A DNA stretch of 64,000 nt from Sphingomonas faeni (GCF_003053745.1 NZ_QAYE01000008.1:186001-250000), one strand, 5' to 3'; positions 24,446-35,885 are shown, counted from the first letter of the stretch. Notes: a model not told the origin generated them from the sequence alone. Numbers and translations are program-made.

Positions 24446-26737
24446 GTGAACCAGATCGCCCAAACGTCCGCGCCGCAAGCAGAGCCTCCCTATCTGCGCG
24501 GTCTCAACCCGCCGCAGCGCGAGGCGGTGCTGACCACCGACGGGCCCGTGCTGATCATCGCCGGCGCCGGCACCGGCAAGACCGCGGCGCTGACGGCACG
24601 GCTTGCGCACCTGATCTTCACCAAGAAGGCGTGGCCGTCCGAGATCCTCAGCGTCACCTTCACCAACAAGGCCGCGCGCGAGATGCGCGAACGCGTCGGG
24701 CGGCTGGTCGGCGACGCGGTCGAGGGCATGCCGTGGCTCGGCACCTTTCACGCGATCGCCGCGAAGATGCTGCGACGTCATGCCGAGCTCGTCGGGCTGC
24801 AATCGAACTTCACGATCCTCGATACCGACGACCAGTTGCGGTTGTTGAAGCAACTGATCCTCGCCGCCGACATCGACGAGAAGCGCTTTCCGACGCGCAG
24901 CCTCGCGGGGCTGATCGACCAGTGGAAGAACAAGGGTCTCGTCCCCGCCGATATCGATGCGGGAGAAAGCGAGCGTTATGCCAACGGCCGCGGTGGCGAG
25001 CTGTACCAGCAATATCAGGCGCGCCTGATCGCGCTCAACGCCTGCGATTTCGGCGACCTGCTGCTCCACATGCTCGTCATCCTGAAGACGCACCGCGACG
25101 TGCTCGCGCAATATCAGCAGCGCTTCAAATACATCATGGTCGACGAGTATCAGGACACCAACTCGTCGCAATATCTCTGGCTGCGGCTGCTCGCGCAGGA
25201 GCGCAAGAACATCGCCTGCGTCGGTGACGACGATCAGTCGATCTATTCGTGGCGCGGCGCGCAGGTCGAGAACATCCTGAAGTTCGAACGCGACTTTCCG
25301 GGCGCGAAGGTCATCCGCCTCGAACAGAATTACCGCAGCACGCCGCATATCCTCGGCGCCGCGTCGGGCGTGATCGCCAACAATGGCGGGCGGCTCGGCA
25401 AGCAGCTCTGGACCGAGCGCGACGTCGGCGAGAAGGTGAAAGTCATCGGCGTCTGGGACGGCCCCGAGGAAGCGCGCCGCGTCGGCGAGGAAATCGACAT
25501 CGTCCGCCGCTCGGGCAAATCCTTGGACGAGGTCGCGATCCTGGTCCGTGCGCAGCACCAGACGCGCGAGTTCGAGGACCGCTTCATCGCGATCGGCATG
25601 CCGTACAAGATTGTCGGCGGCTTCCGCTTCTACGAACGCGCCGAAATCCGCGACGCGCTGGCCTATCTCCGCGTCGTCAACCAGCCGGCGGATGACCTCG
25701 CCTTCGAACGCATCGTCAACGTCCCCAAGCGGGGCCTCGGCGACAAGGCGGTCGCGCGAATCCACCAGCTTGCCCGCGCTACTGGAACACCGCTGACGAC
25801 GGCAGCCGCGCGCATCCTCGACACCGACGAACTGACCGGCGCGGCGAAGAAGTCGCTCGGCCGGCTGGTCGGTGACATCGCCCGCTGGCGCGACATGGCG
25901 ACCAGCCTGCCGCACGCCGAACTCGCGCGGCAGTTGCTCGACGAGAGCGGCTACACCGCGATGTACCAGGCCGAGAAATCGGTCGAGGCTACCGGTCGCC
26001 TCGAGAACCTCAGCGAACTCGTCCGCGCGATGGAGGAATACGACTCGCTCGGCGCATTCCTCGAACACGTGTCGCTCGTAATGGACAACGAGGGCGGCGC
26101 GCAGGATCCGCAGGTCACGATCATGACCATCCACGCCGCCAAGGGCCTTGAATACGACACGGTCTTCCTGGTCGGCTGGGAGGAAGGCCTGTTCCCGTCA
26201 CAGCGTTCCCTGGACGAAGGCGGCGTAAAGAGCCTCGAGGAGGAACGCCGCCTCGCTTATGTCGCGATTACGCGCGCCCGGCGACTGGCGGTCATTATCC
26301 ATGCCGCCAACCGCCGCATCTACGGCCAGTGGAACTCGTCGATCCCCTCACGCTTCGTCGCCGAACTTCCGCCTGAGCATATCGACACCGAAACCACGAT
26401 GTCCGGCGGTGCGAGCCTCTGGCAAGCCAACTGGTCCGACCGCGCCGATCCGTTCGCCGACGTTGCACGCGGCACTGGCCGCGGCCCCGGTTGGCAACGC
26501 GCATCAGGCACCGGCAGCACCTTCTCCACCAAACCCGCCCGCGTCGTCGAAAGCCGCTCCAGCGCGATCAGCCTCGGCAACAAGGGCCGCGACGACCTGT
26601 CGCTCGGCATGCGCGTGTTCCACCAGAAGTTCGGCTACGGGCTGATCGCCGAGATCGAAGGCAACAAGCTGGAGATCGACTTCGAACAGTCCGGCCGCAA
26701 GCGCGTAATGGACAGCTTCGTGACGCTCACGCCCTAA
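24446..26737 (+). CDS. uvrD: ATP-dependent DNA helicase UvrD/PcrA family
   Basis: 763 residues from a GTG at 24446. A start at 24344 is open but adds 34 non-family residues; no good ribosome binding site is seen for either. Superfamily-1 motifs in order: NPPQREAVLTTDGPVLIIAG with GAGTGKT near residues 39-46, VDEYQDTN, GDDDQSIYSWRGA, LEQNYRSTP, TIHAAKGLEYDTVFLVGWEE and YVAITRARR. The C-terminus (FHQKFGYGLIAEIEG, then SFVTLTP) is the PcrA-type RNA-polymerase-binding tail. It unwinds DNA in nucleotide excision and mismatch repair and clears stalled replication forks. It converges on the mutarotase gene with only 21 bases between stops. Confidence 0.92.
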   Translation: MNQIAQTSAPQAEPPYLRGLNPPQREAVLTTDGPVLIIAGAGTGKTAALTARLAHLIFTKKAWPSEILSVTFTNKAAREMRERVGRLVGDAVEGMPWLGTFHAIAAKMLRRHAELVGLQSNFTILDTDDQLRLLKQLILAADIDEKRFPTRSLAGLIDQWKNKGLVPADIDAGESERYANGRGGELYQQYQARLIALNACDFGDLLLHMLVILKTHRDVLAQYQQRFKYIMVDEYQDTNSSQYLWLRLLAQERKNIACVGDDDQSIYSWRGAQVENILKFERDFPGAKVIRLEQNYRSTPHILGAASGVIANNGGRLGKQLWTERDVGEKVKVIGVWDGPEEARRVGEEIDIVRRSGKSLDEVAILVRAQHQTREFEDRFIAIGMPYKIVGGFRFYERAEIRDALAYLRVVNQPADDLAFERIVNVPKRGLGDKAVARIHQLARATGTPLTTAAARILDTDELTGAAKKSLGRLVGDIARWRDMATSLPHAELARQLLDESGYTAMYQAEKSVEATGRLENLSELVRAMEEYDSLGAFLEHVSLVMDNEGGAQDPQVTIMTIHAAKGLEYDTVFLVGWEEGLFPSQRSLDEGGVKSLEEERRLAYVAITRARRLAVIIHAANRRIYGQWNSSIPSRFVAELPPEHIDTETTMSGGASLWQANWSDRADPFADVARGTGRGPGWQRASGTGSTFSTKPARVVESRSSAISLGNKGRDDLSLGMRVFHQKFGYGLIAEIEGNKLEIDFEQSGRKRVMDSFVTLTP

Positions 26738-26758
26738 CGGCACCAAACCGAAGAGAGA

Positions 26759-27100
26759 TCAGCTGGCGGTCTGATCAGCGAGCGAGAAGATCCGCTCCAT
26801 CACCGCCCATTTCGGCCCTGCCGCAGCGATCGGCTTCTGATACACGTCCATCGCCGTCTCCCAGGACGCGACGACCGGCTGCAACGCCGGGTCGGCCGCG
26901 CGTGGGAAATCGTCCTCGACCTCGGCGATCATCACGAGCCGGTCGGCGACCTGCCAGATCTCCATCTCTCGATACCCCCGCTGGACGATGTCGCGCACGA
27001 CCTCGGGCCACACGGCGCCCGGCGCGTGGCGTTCGCGATAGGCGGCGATCAGGTCTGCGTCGTCGACGAGGTCCAGCGCGGTCACAATGCGATACGTCAC
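26759..27100 (-). CDS. Sugar mutarotase, RhaM/DUF718 family (probably L-fucose mutarotase)
   Basis: 113 residues from a GTG at 27100 with AAGGAA six bases upstream. The core YRIVTALDLVDDADLIAAYR, ERHAPGAVWPEV and YREMEIWQVADRLVMIAEV is the small alpha/beta barrel of L-rhamnose mutarotase relatives. It interconverts alpha and beta anomers of a 6-deoxy sugar in the cytoplasm. It is divergent from and shares a 112-base control region with the L-fucose operon, so L-fucose is the likely substrate. Confidence 0.75.
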   Translation of the reverse strand: MTYRIVTALDLVDDADLIAAYRERHAPGAVWPEVVRDIVQRGYREMEIWQVADRLVMIAEVEDDFPRAADPALQPVVASWETAMDVYQKPIAAAGPKWAVMERIFSLADQTAS

Positions 27101-27153
27101 GGAAATTCCTTCGATACGGCGTACTCCCGCGACAATAGCGCCGCCGCCCCTTT

Positions 27154-27169
27154 TCAAAAGTCACTTTGA
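27154..27169. promoter_or_regulatory. Candidate operator in the divergent fucose promoter region
   Basis: TCAAA, six bases (AGTCAC), TTTGA form an inverted repeat midway between the mutarotase start (27100, minus) and the dehydrogenase start (27213, plus). It overlaps TTGACT (27166-27171), a possible -35 for the operon with CACAAT (27190-27195) as a weak -10. A repressor here could control both directions. Confidence 0.4.
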
Positions 27170-27212
27170 CTAATAAAACCACCGAAACGCACAATGACGC
27201 GCAGGAGATGGA

Positions 27213-27953
27213 ATGAAACTGTCCGGCAAGACTGCGGTAGTGACCGCGGCGGCACAAGGCATCGGCCGCGCCACCGCAGAACGCTTCCGCGACGAGGGCG
27301 CACGCGTCTTCGCGCTCGATCGTGATGGCGATGCGCTGCAGGCCATCGACGGCGTCGAACGTCTCGTCGTCGACCTGCTCGACGCGCGCGCGATCGCCGC
27401 GCTGCCCGCCACGATCGGCGACATCGACATTCTCGCCAACGTCGCCGGCTTCGTCGCGGCGGGCGACATCCTGCAAGGCAGCGACGACGACTGGATGCTG
27501 TCGTTCGACCTCAACGTCCACGCGATGCACCGCATGACCCGCGCGTTCCTGCCCGGCATGCTCGCACGCGGCGGCGGTGCGATCGTCAACATGAGCAGCA
27601 TCGCGTCGAGCGTGAAGGGCATCCCCAACCGCTACGCCTACGGCGCATCGAAGGCAGCCGTTGTCGGGCTGACCAAGGCCGTGGCGGCCGATTTCGTCGG
27701 CCGCGGGATTCGCTGCAACTGCGTGTGCCCAGGCACGATCGAGACCCCGTCCCTACGCGAACGCATCGTCTCGCAGGCAGGGACTCAGGGCATTTCGGTC
27801 AGTGAGGCCGACGCGGCGTTCGTCGCGCGCCAGCCAATGGGCCGGCTGGGCCGTACCGAAGAGATCGCCGCGCTGTTCCTGTATCTCGCCAGCGACGAAT
27901 CGAGCTTCACCACCGGCGCGGTCCACGTGATCGACGGCGGCTGGGTCAACTAA
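27213..27953 (+). CDS. SDR dehydrogenase, probable 2-keto-3-deoxy-L-fuconate 4-dehydrogenase
   Basis: 246 residues, GGAG six bases before the ATG. Classical short-chain dehydrogenase: KTAVVTAAAQGIGRATAERF (cofactor glycines), ILANVAGF, NMSSIASSVKGIPNRYAYGA with SKAA (Ser/Tyr/Lys triad) and IRCNCVCPGTIETPS. In the Xanthomonas-type L-fucose route an SDR oxidises 2-keto-3-deoxy-L-fuconate to the 2,4-diketo acid. First gene of the plus-strand fucose operon, 11 bases before the diketo-acid hydrolase, whose substrate it would make. Confidence 0.8.
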   Translation: MKLSGKTAVVTAAAQGIGRATAERFRDEGARVFALDRDGDALQAIDGVERLVVDLLDARAIAALPATIGDIDILANVAGFVAAGDILQGSDDDWMLSFDLNVHAMHRMTRAFLPGMLARGGGAIVNMSSIASSVKGIPNRYAYGASKAAVVGLTKAVAADFVGRGIRCNCVCPGTIETPSLRERIVSQAGTQGISVSEADAAFVARQPMGRLGRTEEIAALFLYLASDESSFTTGAVHVIDGGWVN

Positions 27954-27964
27954 AGGAATTCCGG

Positions 27965-28806
27965 ATGAAGTTATTGCGTTACGGCCCGCGCGGCCAAGAA
28001 AAGCCCGGCATCCTCGATCAGGACGGCGCGATCCGCGCGCTGCCCGCGGACCTCGGCGATATCGCCGGTGACCTGCTGTCGCCCGAGGGCCTCGCTAAGA
28101 TCGCAGCGCTCGACGTGTCGACCCTACCCAAGGTCGATGGCGCGCCGCGGATCGGGCCGTGCGTCACGCGCACCGGCAAGTTCATCTGCATCGGCCTGAA
28201 CTATTCGGACCACGCCGCCGAGAGCAACATGGCCCTCCCCGCCGAGCCGGTCGTGTTCGGTAAGTGGACCAGCGCGATCCAGGGCCCGAACGACGATGTC
28301 GAGATCCCGCGCGGCTCGGAAAAGACCGACTGGGAGGTCGAACTCGGCGTCGTCATCGGTACGCCCGGCCGCCACATCGCCAAGAAAGACGCGCTGTCGC
28401 ATGTCGCCGGCTATTGCGTCGTCCACGACGTGTCCGAGCGCGCGCTCCAGCTCGAGCGCGGCGGTACGTGGGACAAGGGCAAGGGCTGCGATACGTTCGG
28501 GCCGATCGGTCCCTGGCTCGTCACCGCGGACGAGGTCGGCGATCCCCAAAAGCTGGGTCTGTGGCTCGAAGTCGACGGCCATCGGTATCAGGACGGCACC
28601 ACCGCCAACATGATCTTCGACGTCGCGACGATCGTGTCCTACCTCAGCGACTTCTGCACGCTCGAAGCCGGCGACATCATCTCGACGGGTACGCCCAAGG
28701 GCGTCGGCCTAGGCCAGAAGCCGCCGGTGTATTTGCGTGCAGGCCAGACCGTCCGCCTGGGCATCGACGGCCTCGGCGAGCAGACTCAGACGATGGTCGC
28801 CGCCGC

Positions 28807-28810
<4 letters not shown>
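27965..28810 (+). CDS. FAH-family hydrolase, probable 2,4-diketo-3-deoxy-L-fuconate hydrolase
   Basis: 281 residues. FICIGLNYSDHAAESNM, then KTDWEVELGVVIGTPG (metal-binding ExE), VHDVSERALQLERGG, KGCDTFGPIGPWLVT and GDIISTGTPKGVGLG are the signatures of the fumarylacetoacetate hydrolase C-terminal fold. The family member in fucose clusters splits 2,4-diketo-3-deoxy-L-fuconate into pyruvate and L-lactate. Its stop overlaps the GTG of the dehydratase gene by four bases. Confidence 0.85.
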
Positions 28811-30833
<2,023 letters not shown>

Positions 30834-30861
30834 CGAACGAAAACATAAGCAGGAGTGGATC

Positions 30862-32139
30862 ATGAGCGGAACGACCGCCGACAGGAAATATGTGCCGGCG
30901 ATCGTACTGACGGTCGCGCTGTTCTTCCTCTGGGGGATGGCGAACAACCTCAACGACATCCTGATCGCGCAGTTCAAGAAGGCGTTCACGCTCACCGACT
31001 TCCAGACCAGCTTCGTCCAGCAGGCCTTCTACATGGGCTATTTCCTGCTCGCGGTGCCGGCCGCGCTGGTGACGCGCGCGAAGGGCTACAAGACCGCGAT
31101 CGTCACCGGGCTGGTGCTGTATGCGGCGGGGGCGCTGCTCTTCTATCCCGCCGCGCATTACGGCGAGTATCTGTATTTCCTCGCCGCGCTGTTCGTGATC
31201 GCGTGCGGGCTGGCGTTCCTCGAGACGTCGGCGAACCCGCTGATGACCGAACTCGGCGACCCGACGACCGCGGCCAAGCGGTTGAACTGGGCGCAGGCGG
31301 CGAACCCGGTCGGTACCGTCGCGGGCGTGCTGATCGGCAAGTATTTCATCCTGTCGGCGATCGTCCACGACGAGAACGCGGTCGCGGCGATGAGCCCGGC
31401 GGCGCGCGAGGCCTTCTATCGCAGCGAAGTCGTCGCGGTGCAGACGCCCTATCTGGTGATCGGCCTCGTCGTGCTGCTGTTCGCGGTCGCCGCCGCGGTG
31501 ATCCGCTTTCCAGAGCACCGCGCCGAAGAGACCGTCGGCGCACCGTCGCGGTTCGTCGACGTTTTCCGCCACCCGCGGCTGATCTTCGCGACGGTGACGC
31601 AGTTCTTCTACGTCGGCGCGCAGGTCGGCATCTGGAGCTATACGATCCGCTATGCACAGGCGAACGTCCCCGGCATGGCCGAGCACGATGCCGCGGATTA
31701 CCTGTTCGCCAGCCTCGTGCTGTTCGGGATCGGCCGCTTCGCCGGCACCGCTTTGATGGGCCGGATCGCGCCCCCTCGCCTGCTGGCGATCTTCGCGATG
31801 GTCAGTGCCGTGCTCGCCGCCGTCGCAGGTCTCGTCGGTGGGCAGGTCGGGTTGTACGCGCTGGTGCTCGCCAGCCTGTTCATGTCGATCCAGTTCCCGA
31901 CGATCTTCGCGCTCGGCATGGACGGACTCGGCCCGCTCCGTCGTGCGGGCGCCTCGCTGATCATCATGGCGATCATCGGCGGCGCGGTCCTGACCGGGCT
32001 GATGGGGCATATCTCCGACCTCGCCGGGATCGATACTGCGATGCTCGTGCCGGCCGTGTGCTTTCTGGTGGTGCTGGCGTTCGCAGTGAAGGCCGGGCGG
32101 ACGCTGTCGGGTGAGATGGTGCCGCCGACGATCCATTGA
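30862..32139 (+). CDS. fucP: L-fucose:H+ symporter, MFS
   Basis: 425 residues, twelve predicted membrane helices. VPAIVLTVALFFLWGMANN, LNDILIAQFKKAFTLTDFQ, FLETSANPLMTELGDP and MSIQFPTIFALGMDGLG are FucP-family signatures. Imports L-fucose with a proton. GGAG lies before the ATG, and the gene is 28 bases after the dehydrogenase in the same operon. It is followed by a REP-doublet that probably ends the transcript before the convergent lldD gene. Confidence 0.92.
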   Translation: MSGTTADRKYVPAIVLTVALFFLWGMANNLNDILIAQFKKAFTLTDFQTSFVQQAFYMGYFLLAVPAALVTRAKGYKTAIVTGLVLYAAGALLFYPAAHYGEYLYFLAALFVIACGLAFLETSANPLMTELGDPTTAAKRLNWAQAANPVGTVAGVLIGKYFILSAIVHDENAVAAMSPAAREAFYRSEVVAVQTPYLVIGLVVLLFAVAAAVIRFPEHRAEETVGAPSRFVDVFRHPRLIFATVTQFFYVGAQVGIWSYTIRYAQANVPGMAEHDAADYLFASLVLFGIGRFAGTALMGRIAPPRLLAIFAMVSAVLAAVAGLVGGQVGLYALVLASLFMSIQFPTIFALGMDGLGPLRRAGASLIIMAIIGGAVLTGLMGHISDLAGIDTAMLVPAVCFLVVLAFAVKAGRTLSGEMVPPTIH

Positions 32140-32167
32140 GCAACTTAGCGCGCCGCGCACCTCCTTG

Positions 32168-32218
32168 TTCTCCCGCGAAGGCGGGAGCCCAGTCTGGGTC
32201 CCCGCCTTCGCGGGGAAA
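32168..32218. repeat. REP-doublet palindrome, likely bidirectional terminator
   Basis: Two 25-base arms around a single central base (32193) are complementary except at four positions. Each arm contains its own hairpin (CTCCCGC GAAG GCGGGAG on the left, CCCCGC CTTC GCGGGG on the right). It lies between the convergent fucP and lldD genes and shares the core GCGAAGGCGGGAGCCCAG with the element at 61740. Confidence 0.75.
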
Positions 32219-32242
32219 CATGCTTGTCTCGAGGTTGGAAGA

Positions 32243-33376
32243 CTAGACCAGAATACCCCGGTCGATCTCCGCAATCGATCGCACCCCCGTCAGCGCCATC
32301 GCCACCCGCATCTCCCGCTCGATCAGCGTCAGCAATTGCGTCACCCCAGCTTCTCCCCGTGCTGCCAGCGCATACAGCCACGCCCGGCCGAGCAGCACGC
32401 CATCCGCTCCCAACGCCAGCATCCGCACCACGTCGAGCCCCGACCGCACGCCCGAATCCGCCAGCACCGTAAGCTGTCCCTTCACCGCCTCCGCGATCGC
32501 CGGCAGCGCCGCCGCGCTCGACAACACGCCGTCGAGTTGCCGGCCGCCATGGTTCGACACGACGATCCCGTCCGCACCGATCGCCGCCGCCTCGCGCGCG
32601 TCGTCGGGGTCGAGGATGCCCTTGATGATCAGCGGCCCATCCCACCCGTCGCGGATCCATTCGAGGTCCTTCCACGCGATCGACGGATCGAAATTGCTGC
32701 CGAGCCAGCCCATATAATCGTTCAGCCCACTCGCCTTGCCCAACACCGGCTCCAGATTACCCAGTTGGTGCGGTCGGCCCCGCAAGCCCACGTCCCACGC
32801 CCAGCCAGGCCGCCCCATCGCCTGCAACATCCGGCGCAGCGGCGCGCGCGGCCCCGACATTCCCGAATGCTGATCGCGGTAGCGCGCGCCCGGCACCGGC
32901 ATATCGACCGTGAACACCAGAGCCTTCGCACCCTCCGCTTTCGCCGTGGCGAGTAGATCGCGCATGAACGCCCGGTCGCGGATGACGTAGAGCTGGAACC
33001 AGGTCGGCCCCGTCGGTGCCGCCTTCACCACCTCGCCGAGCGAACAGAGCGACACCGTCGACAGGCAGAACGGCACGCCCGCGGCATGCGCGGCCCGAGC
33101 CGCCTGAGTCTCGCCGCGGCGATGGTACATGCCTGCTATCCCGACCGGCCCAAGCCCGACCGGCAACGTCTGGTGCTGACCGAACAGCGTCGTCGACAGA
33201 TCGAGATCGGACACATCGCGCAACACCCGCTGCCGCAGCGCGATCCCCGACAGGTCGCTGACGTTGCGCGCGAGCGTCGCCTCCGCATAGGAGCCACCAT
33301 CGGCATACTCGAACAGGAACCGCGGCAGTCGCTTACGCGCAGCCTCGCGGAAATCGAGCGTCGAGGCGATCGTCAT
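32243..33376 (-). CDS. lldD: L-lactate dehydrogenase, FMN-dependent (cytochrome)
   Basis: 377 residues from the ATG at 33376 (GGGAGA six bases upstream); the frame extends upstream without family similarity. FMN-dependent alpha-hydroxy-acid dehydrogenase motifs: [64 protein letters not shown] (catalytic His) and [20 protein letters not shown]. Oxidises L-lactate to pyruvate, feeding electrons to the respiratory chain at the inner membrane. The fucose pathway next door releases L-lactate, which explains its presence. It is divergent from the IclR regulator. Confidence 0.88.
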   Translation of the reverse strand: MTIASTLDFREAARKRLPRFLFEYADGGSYAEATLARNVSDLSGIALRQRVLRDVSDLDLSTTLFGQHQTLPVGLGPVGIAGMYHRRGETQAARAAHAAGVPFCLSTVSLCSLGEVVKAAPTGPTWFQLYVIRDRAFMRDLLATAKAEGAKALVFTVDMPVPGARYRDQHSGMSGPRAPLRRMLQAMGRPGWAWDVGLRGRPHQLGNLEPVLGKASGLNDYMGWLGSNFDPSIAWKDLEWIRDGWDGPLIIKGILDPDDAREAAAIGADGIVVSNHGGRQLDGVLSSAAALPAIAEAVKGQLTVLADSGVRSGLDVVRMLALGADGVLLGRAWLYALAARGEAGVTQLLTLIEREMRVAMALTGVRSIAEIDRGILV

Positions 33377-33458
33377 GCGGCATCTCCCATATTGTGCACG
33401 TCGATCCCGAAATCGCGGCGTGCGACGTCCCCTAGCAAGCCAACGCCCCCGCCAGCAA

Positions 33459-33474
33459 CTTTCAGATATGAAAG
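33459..33474. promoter_or_regulatory. Palindromic operator between lldD and the IclR gene
   Basis: CTTTCA, GATA, TGAAAG form a perfect 16-bp inverted repeat in the 164-base divergent region. TTTCA-N4-TGAAA resembles the palindromes bound by IclR-family proteins, and the IclR gene starts 67 bases away. It is a probable site of autoregulation and lldD control. Confidence 0.55.
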
Positions 33475-33540
33475 ATTGTTGTTCCGCGTCCGCGCGCTTG
33501 CGGCATAAGGATCGCGCCCGCAATCACGATAGCTTCGACC

Positions 33541-34356
33541 ATGCCGCTTCCCTCGCCGCCGCCGCCGCCAGATATCAACAGCGCCAGTCCGCGTGTCTAT
33601 TCCGCGCCCGCACTGGAAAAGGCGATCGACATCATCGAACTGCTCGCGCGCGAACCGAACGGCCTGACGGTAAGCGAGATCGCCACTCGCCTGTCGCGGT
33701 CGATCAGCGAACTCTTCCGCGTGATCGTCGTGCTCGACCGGCGCGGCTGGCTACACAAGGATCCCGGCAGCGATCGCTACCGCGTGACCTACAAGCTCCT
33801 CGAAACGGCGCACCGCGCGACCCCCGCGCAGGAACTGACGCACGTCGCCGCGCCGCTGATGCAGACCTTGGCGGCGACCGCGATGCAATCCTGCCACCTC
33901 GTCGTCGTCAACGGCACGTCGGGACTGATCATCCTTCGACAGGAAAGCCCGGGCCCGACCGGTTTCGCCGTCCGGCTGGGTACCAGCATAGCCTTGGCGA
34001 CAAACTGCTCGGGTCACGTCCTGCTTGCCTTCATGGCCGACGATGTTCGATCCGCGATACTCAACCAAACGATGACCCCGGCGGACCGCGACGCGCTCGA
34101 TGCCGCCTTTGCCGCCATTCGCAAACGCGGCTATGAGTCGATCCGCAGCGCACGGATGGGCGGCGTTTCCGACATCAGTTGCCCGATCTTCGGCTTTGAC
34201 GGCCACGTCGTTGCCGCGCTGACCATCCCGTTCCTCGAGGTCATCGACGAAACGCCGCATATCTCCGCCGACGAAGCACTGGTCGCGCTAAAGCACACCG
34301 CGACGCAGATTTCACAAGCGCTCGGCTGGTATGCGCCGACCGAGACGTCCGCCTGA
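33541..34356 (+). CDS. IclR-family transcriptional regulator
   Basis: 271 residues after a proline-rich start (PLPSPPPPPD). Residues 22-85 form the winged helix (ALEKAIDIIELLAREPNGLT, VSEIATRLSRSISELFRVIV, LDRRGWLHKDPGSDRYRVT). The remainder is the IclR effector domain (CHLVVVNGTSGLIILRQES, CSGHVLLAFMA, GVSDISCPIFGFDGHVVAAL). Given the divergent lldD and the nearby fucose operon, it probably responds to L-fucose-pathway intermediates or lactate. Lysines are few and no membrane segment is seen, so it is cytoplasmic. Confidence 0.85.
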   Translation: MPLPSPPPPPDINSASPRVYSAPALEKAIDIIELLAREPNGLTVSEIATRLSRSISELFRVIVVLDRRGWLHKDPGSDRYRVTYKLLETAHRATPAQELTHVAAPLMQTLAATAMQSCHLVVVNGTSGLIILRQESPGPTGFAVRLGTSIALATNCSGHVLLAFMADDVRSAILNQTMTPADRDALDAAFAAIRKRGYESIRSARMGGVSDISCPIFGFDGHVVAALTIPFLEVIDETPHISADEALVALKHTATQISQALGWYAPTETSA

Positions 34357-34534
34357 CGGTCAGCAACGTCGTTTACGCAAGCCAGTACTGGCGAGTGGCG
34401 CGAGGCACGCGTTGTCGTTCGCATCGATGCGGCACCGCTCAACCTCTTCGCTCTGTCGTAGTGTCGCACTACCTCGTTTGAGCTCTGTTAACCGTTCGGT
34501 TGTAAAGACTCGGGACCACCATGAGGGGCCGAAA

Positions 34535-34774
34535 GTGCGCATCGATCAACTTCAGCCTACTCCCAGCGTGGCGGAACCGCTCGAGATCCCCGCGGAGTTG
34601 TTGGCCAGCGTACAGCGTCACCAGGCACATCTCGCCGAACTGATCGTCAGCCTGCGGGCGGCGGGACTCGGCGAGGACGTCGTCGATGCGAGCATCCGCA
34701 CGCTGGTCGACAGCTATGCCGACGATCTCACCGTAGCAATCCGCGCGATGATGAAGGCAGCGCATCATGGATAA
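34535..34774 (+). CDS. Small hypothetical protein coupled to a diguanylate cyclase
   Basis: 79 residues from a GTG at 34535 with GAGGGG eight bases before it. A longer frame from 34331 has no family-like content before this point. The product is helical: IPAELLASVQRHQAHLAELI, VSLRAAGLGEDVVDASIRTL, then VDSYADDLTVAIRAMM. It overlaps the diguanylate cyclase start by eight bases, so it is probably co-translated and could be a regulator or partner of that enzyme. No family recognised. Confidence 0.55.
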   Translation: MRIDQLQPTPSVAEPLEIPAELLASVQRHQAHLAELIVSLRAAGLGEDVVDASIRTLVDSYADDLTVAIRAMMKAAHHG

Positions 34775-35756
34775 AGCTCTGTTGCTGGACGACGATGATG
34801 GCCGGGTCGCAGCCTTGCGTCGCCTCGACGTGCTCGACACCGCGGTCGAAGAGCCGTTCGAAAAGATCGTCACGCTCGTCCGCACCGTGCTCGCGGTACC
34901 CGTGGCGACCGTGACGCTTGTCGATCGCGATCGGCAATGGTTCAAGGCGCGACGCGGCATGGAGCAGAGCGAAACGCCCCGCGCGGTATCCTTCTGCACG
35001 CATACGATCCAGCAACGCGACCCGTTGATCATCGAAAATGCTCTGGCCGACCCGAGGTTCGCCGAAAGTCCGCTCGTCGTGGGCCCGCCCTATGTGCGGA
35101 GCTATGCGGGCATCCCCCTGCGCACGCCCGAAGGATACAATGTCGGGGCGCTGTGCGCGATGGATACCCGGCCGAGACGGTTCAGCCCTGCGGACATCGC
35201 CATCCTCAGCAATTTCGCCAACATCGTTTGCGACGAACTCGAATTGCGGCTGATCGCACAAGTCGATCACCTTACCGGCGCGCTGACTCGACGTGGCTTC
35301 GTCGACCAGGCGCAACGGGAAATGGAGCGTACGCTTCGCTACGGGCGGGCAAGTTCGCTGATCATGATCGACGTCGATCATTTCAAGCGGGTGAACGATA
35401 CTTACGGCCACTCGATCGGTGATCAGGTCCTGAAGCAAATCGCCAGCATTGCCGAAACGACACTACGCCCTTGCGATCTGTTCGGTCGTCTCGGCGGCGA
35501 GGAATTCGCCCTCCTGATGCCGGAAACCAGCGGCGCGGCAGCGCTCGTCGTCGCGGAGCGACTTCGGAATACCATCGCCGATCATCCGATGACGCTCCAT
35601 GGCGGCGGTCCGATCCACGTAACCGCGAGCTTCGGCGTCGCTGAACTGTCCGCATCCTTCAACACGCTTACCGCCTGGCTCGAACGTGCGGACACGATGC
35701 TCTACGCAGCGAAGTCCGGCGGCAGGAACCGTACGCAACTCGCGGAGCCGATGTAG
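34767..35756 (+). CDS. GAF-GGDEF diguanylate cyclase
   Basis: 329 residues. Residues 20-160 are a GAF domain (PFEKIVTLVRTVLAVPVATV, RQWFKARRGMEQSETPRAVS, SYAGIPLRTPEGYNVGALC). From about 165 a GGDEF domain follows: DHLTGALTRRGF, MIDVDHFKRVNDTYGHSIGD and RLGGEEFALLMPET. The active GGEEF motif is intact and an RxxD inhibitory site (RPCD) precedes it by five residues. It should make cyclic-di-GMP in the cytoplasm under GAF control. It ends about 56 bases from the tRNA-Gly gene. Confidence 0.9.
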   Translation: MDKALLLDDDDGRVAALRRLDVLDTAVEEPFEKIVTLVRTVLAVPVATVTLVDRDRQWFKARRGMEQSETPRAVSFCTHTIQQRDPLIIENALADPRFAESPLVVGPPYVRSYAGIPLRTPEGYNVGALCAMDTRPRRFSPADIAILSNFANIVCDELELRLIAQVDHLTGALTRRGFVDQAQREMERTLRYGRASSLIMIDVDHFKRVNDTYGHSIGDQVLKQIASIAETTLRPCDLFGRLGGEEFALLMPETSGAAALVVAERLRNTIADHPMTLHGGGPIHVTASFGVAELSASFNTLTAWLERADTMLYAAKSGGRNRTQLAEPM

Positions 35757-35811
35757 AACGCCGGCCGTACGCGGACGCGGAACGGCGACGTTCATGATTT
35801 CAGCGAAAACG

Positions 35812-35885
35812 TGGAGCGGGTGAAGGGAATCGAACCCTCGTCACTTGCTTGGGAAGCAAAAGCTCTACCATTGAGCTACACCCGC
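35812..35885 (-). tRNA. tRNA-Gly (anticodon CCC)
   Basis: A 74-base cloverleaf: acceptor arms GCGGGTG/CACCCGC, D-arm GCTC...GAGC, anticodon stem TTTGC/GCAAG with loop TTCCCAA (CCC at 34-36), and T-loop TTCGATT with stem GAGGG/CCCTT. The CCA end is encoded. Confidence 0.95.

Noticed and set aside
24440..26134. A 564-codon minus-strand frame opposite the helicase gene.
   Set aside because: Antisense shadow with no recognisable motif; the helicase motifs on the plus strand are complete.
28264..28806. Upstream extension of the fuconate dehydratase frame.
   Set aside because: Shadow of the FAH hydrolase gene; the dehydratase starts at the GTG at 28807 with a four-base overlap.
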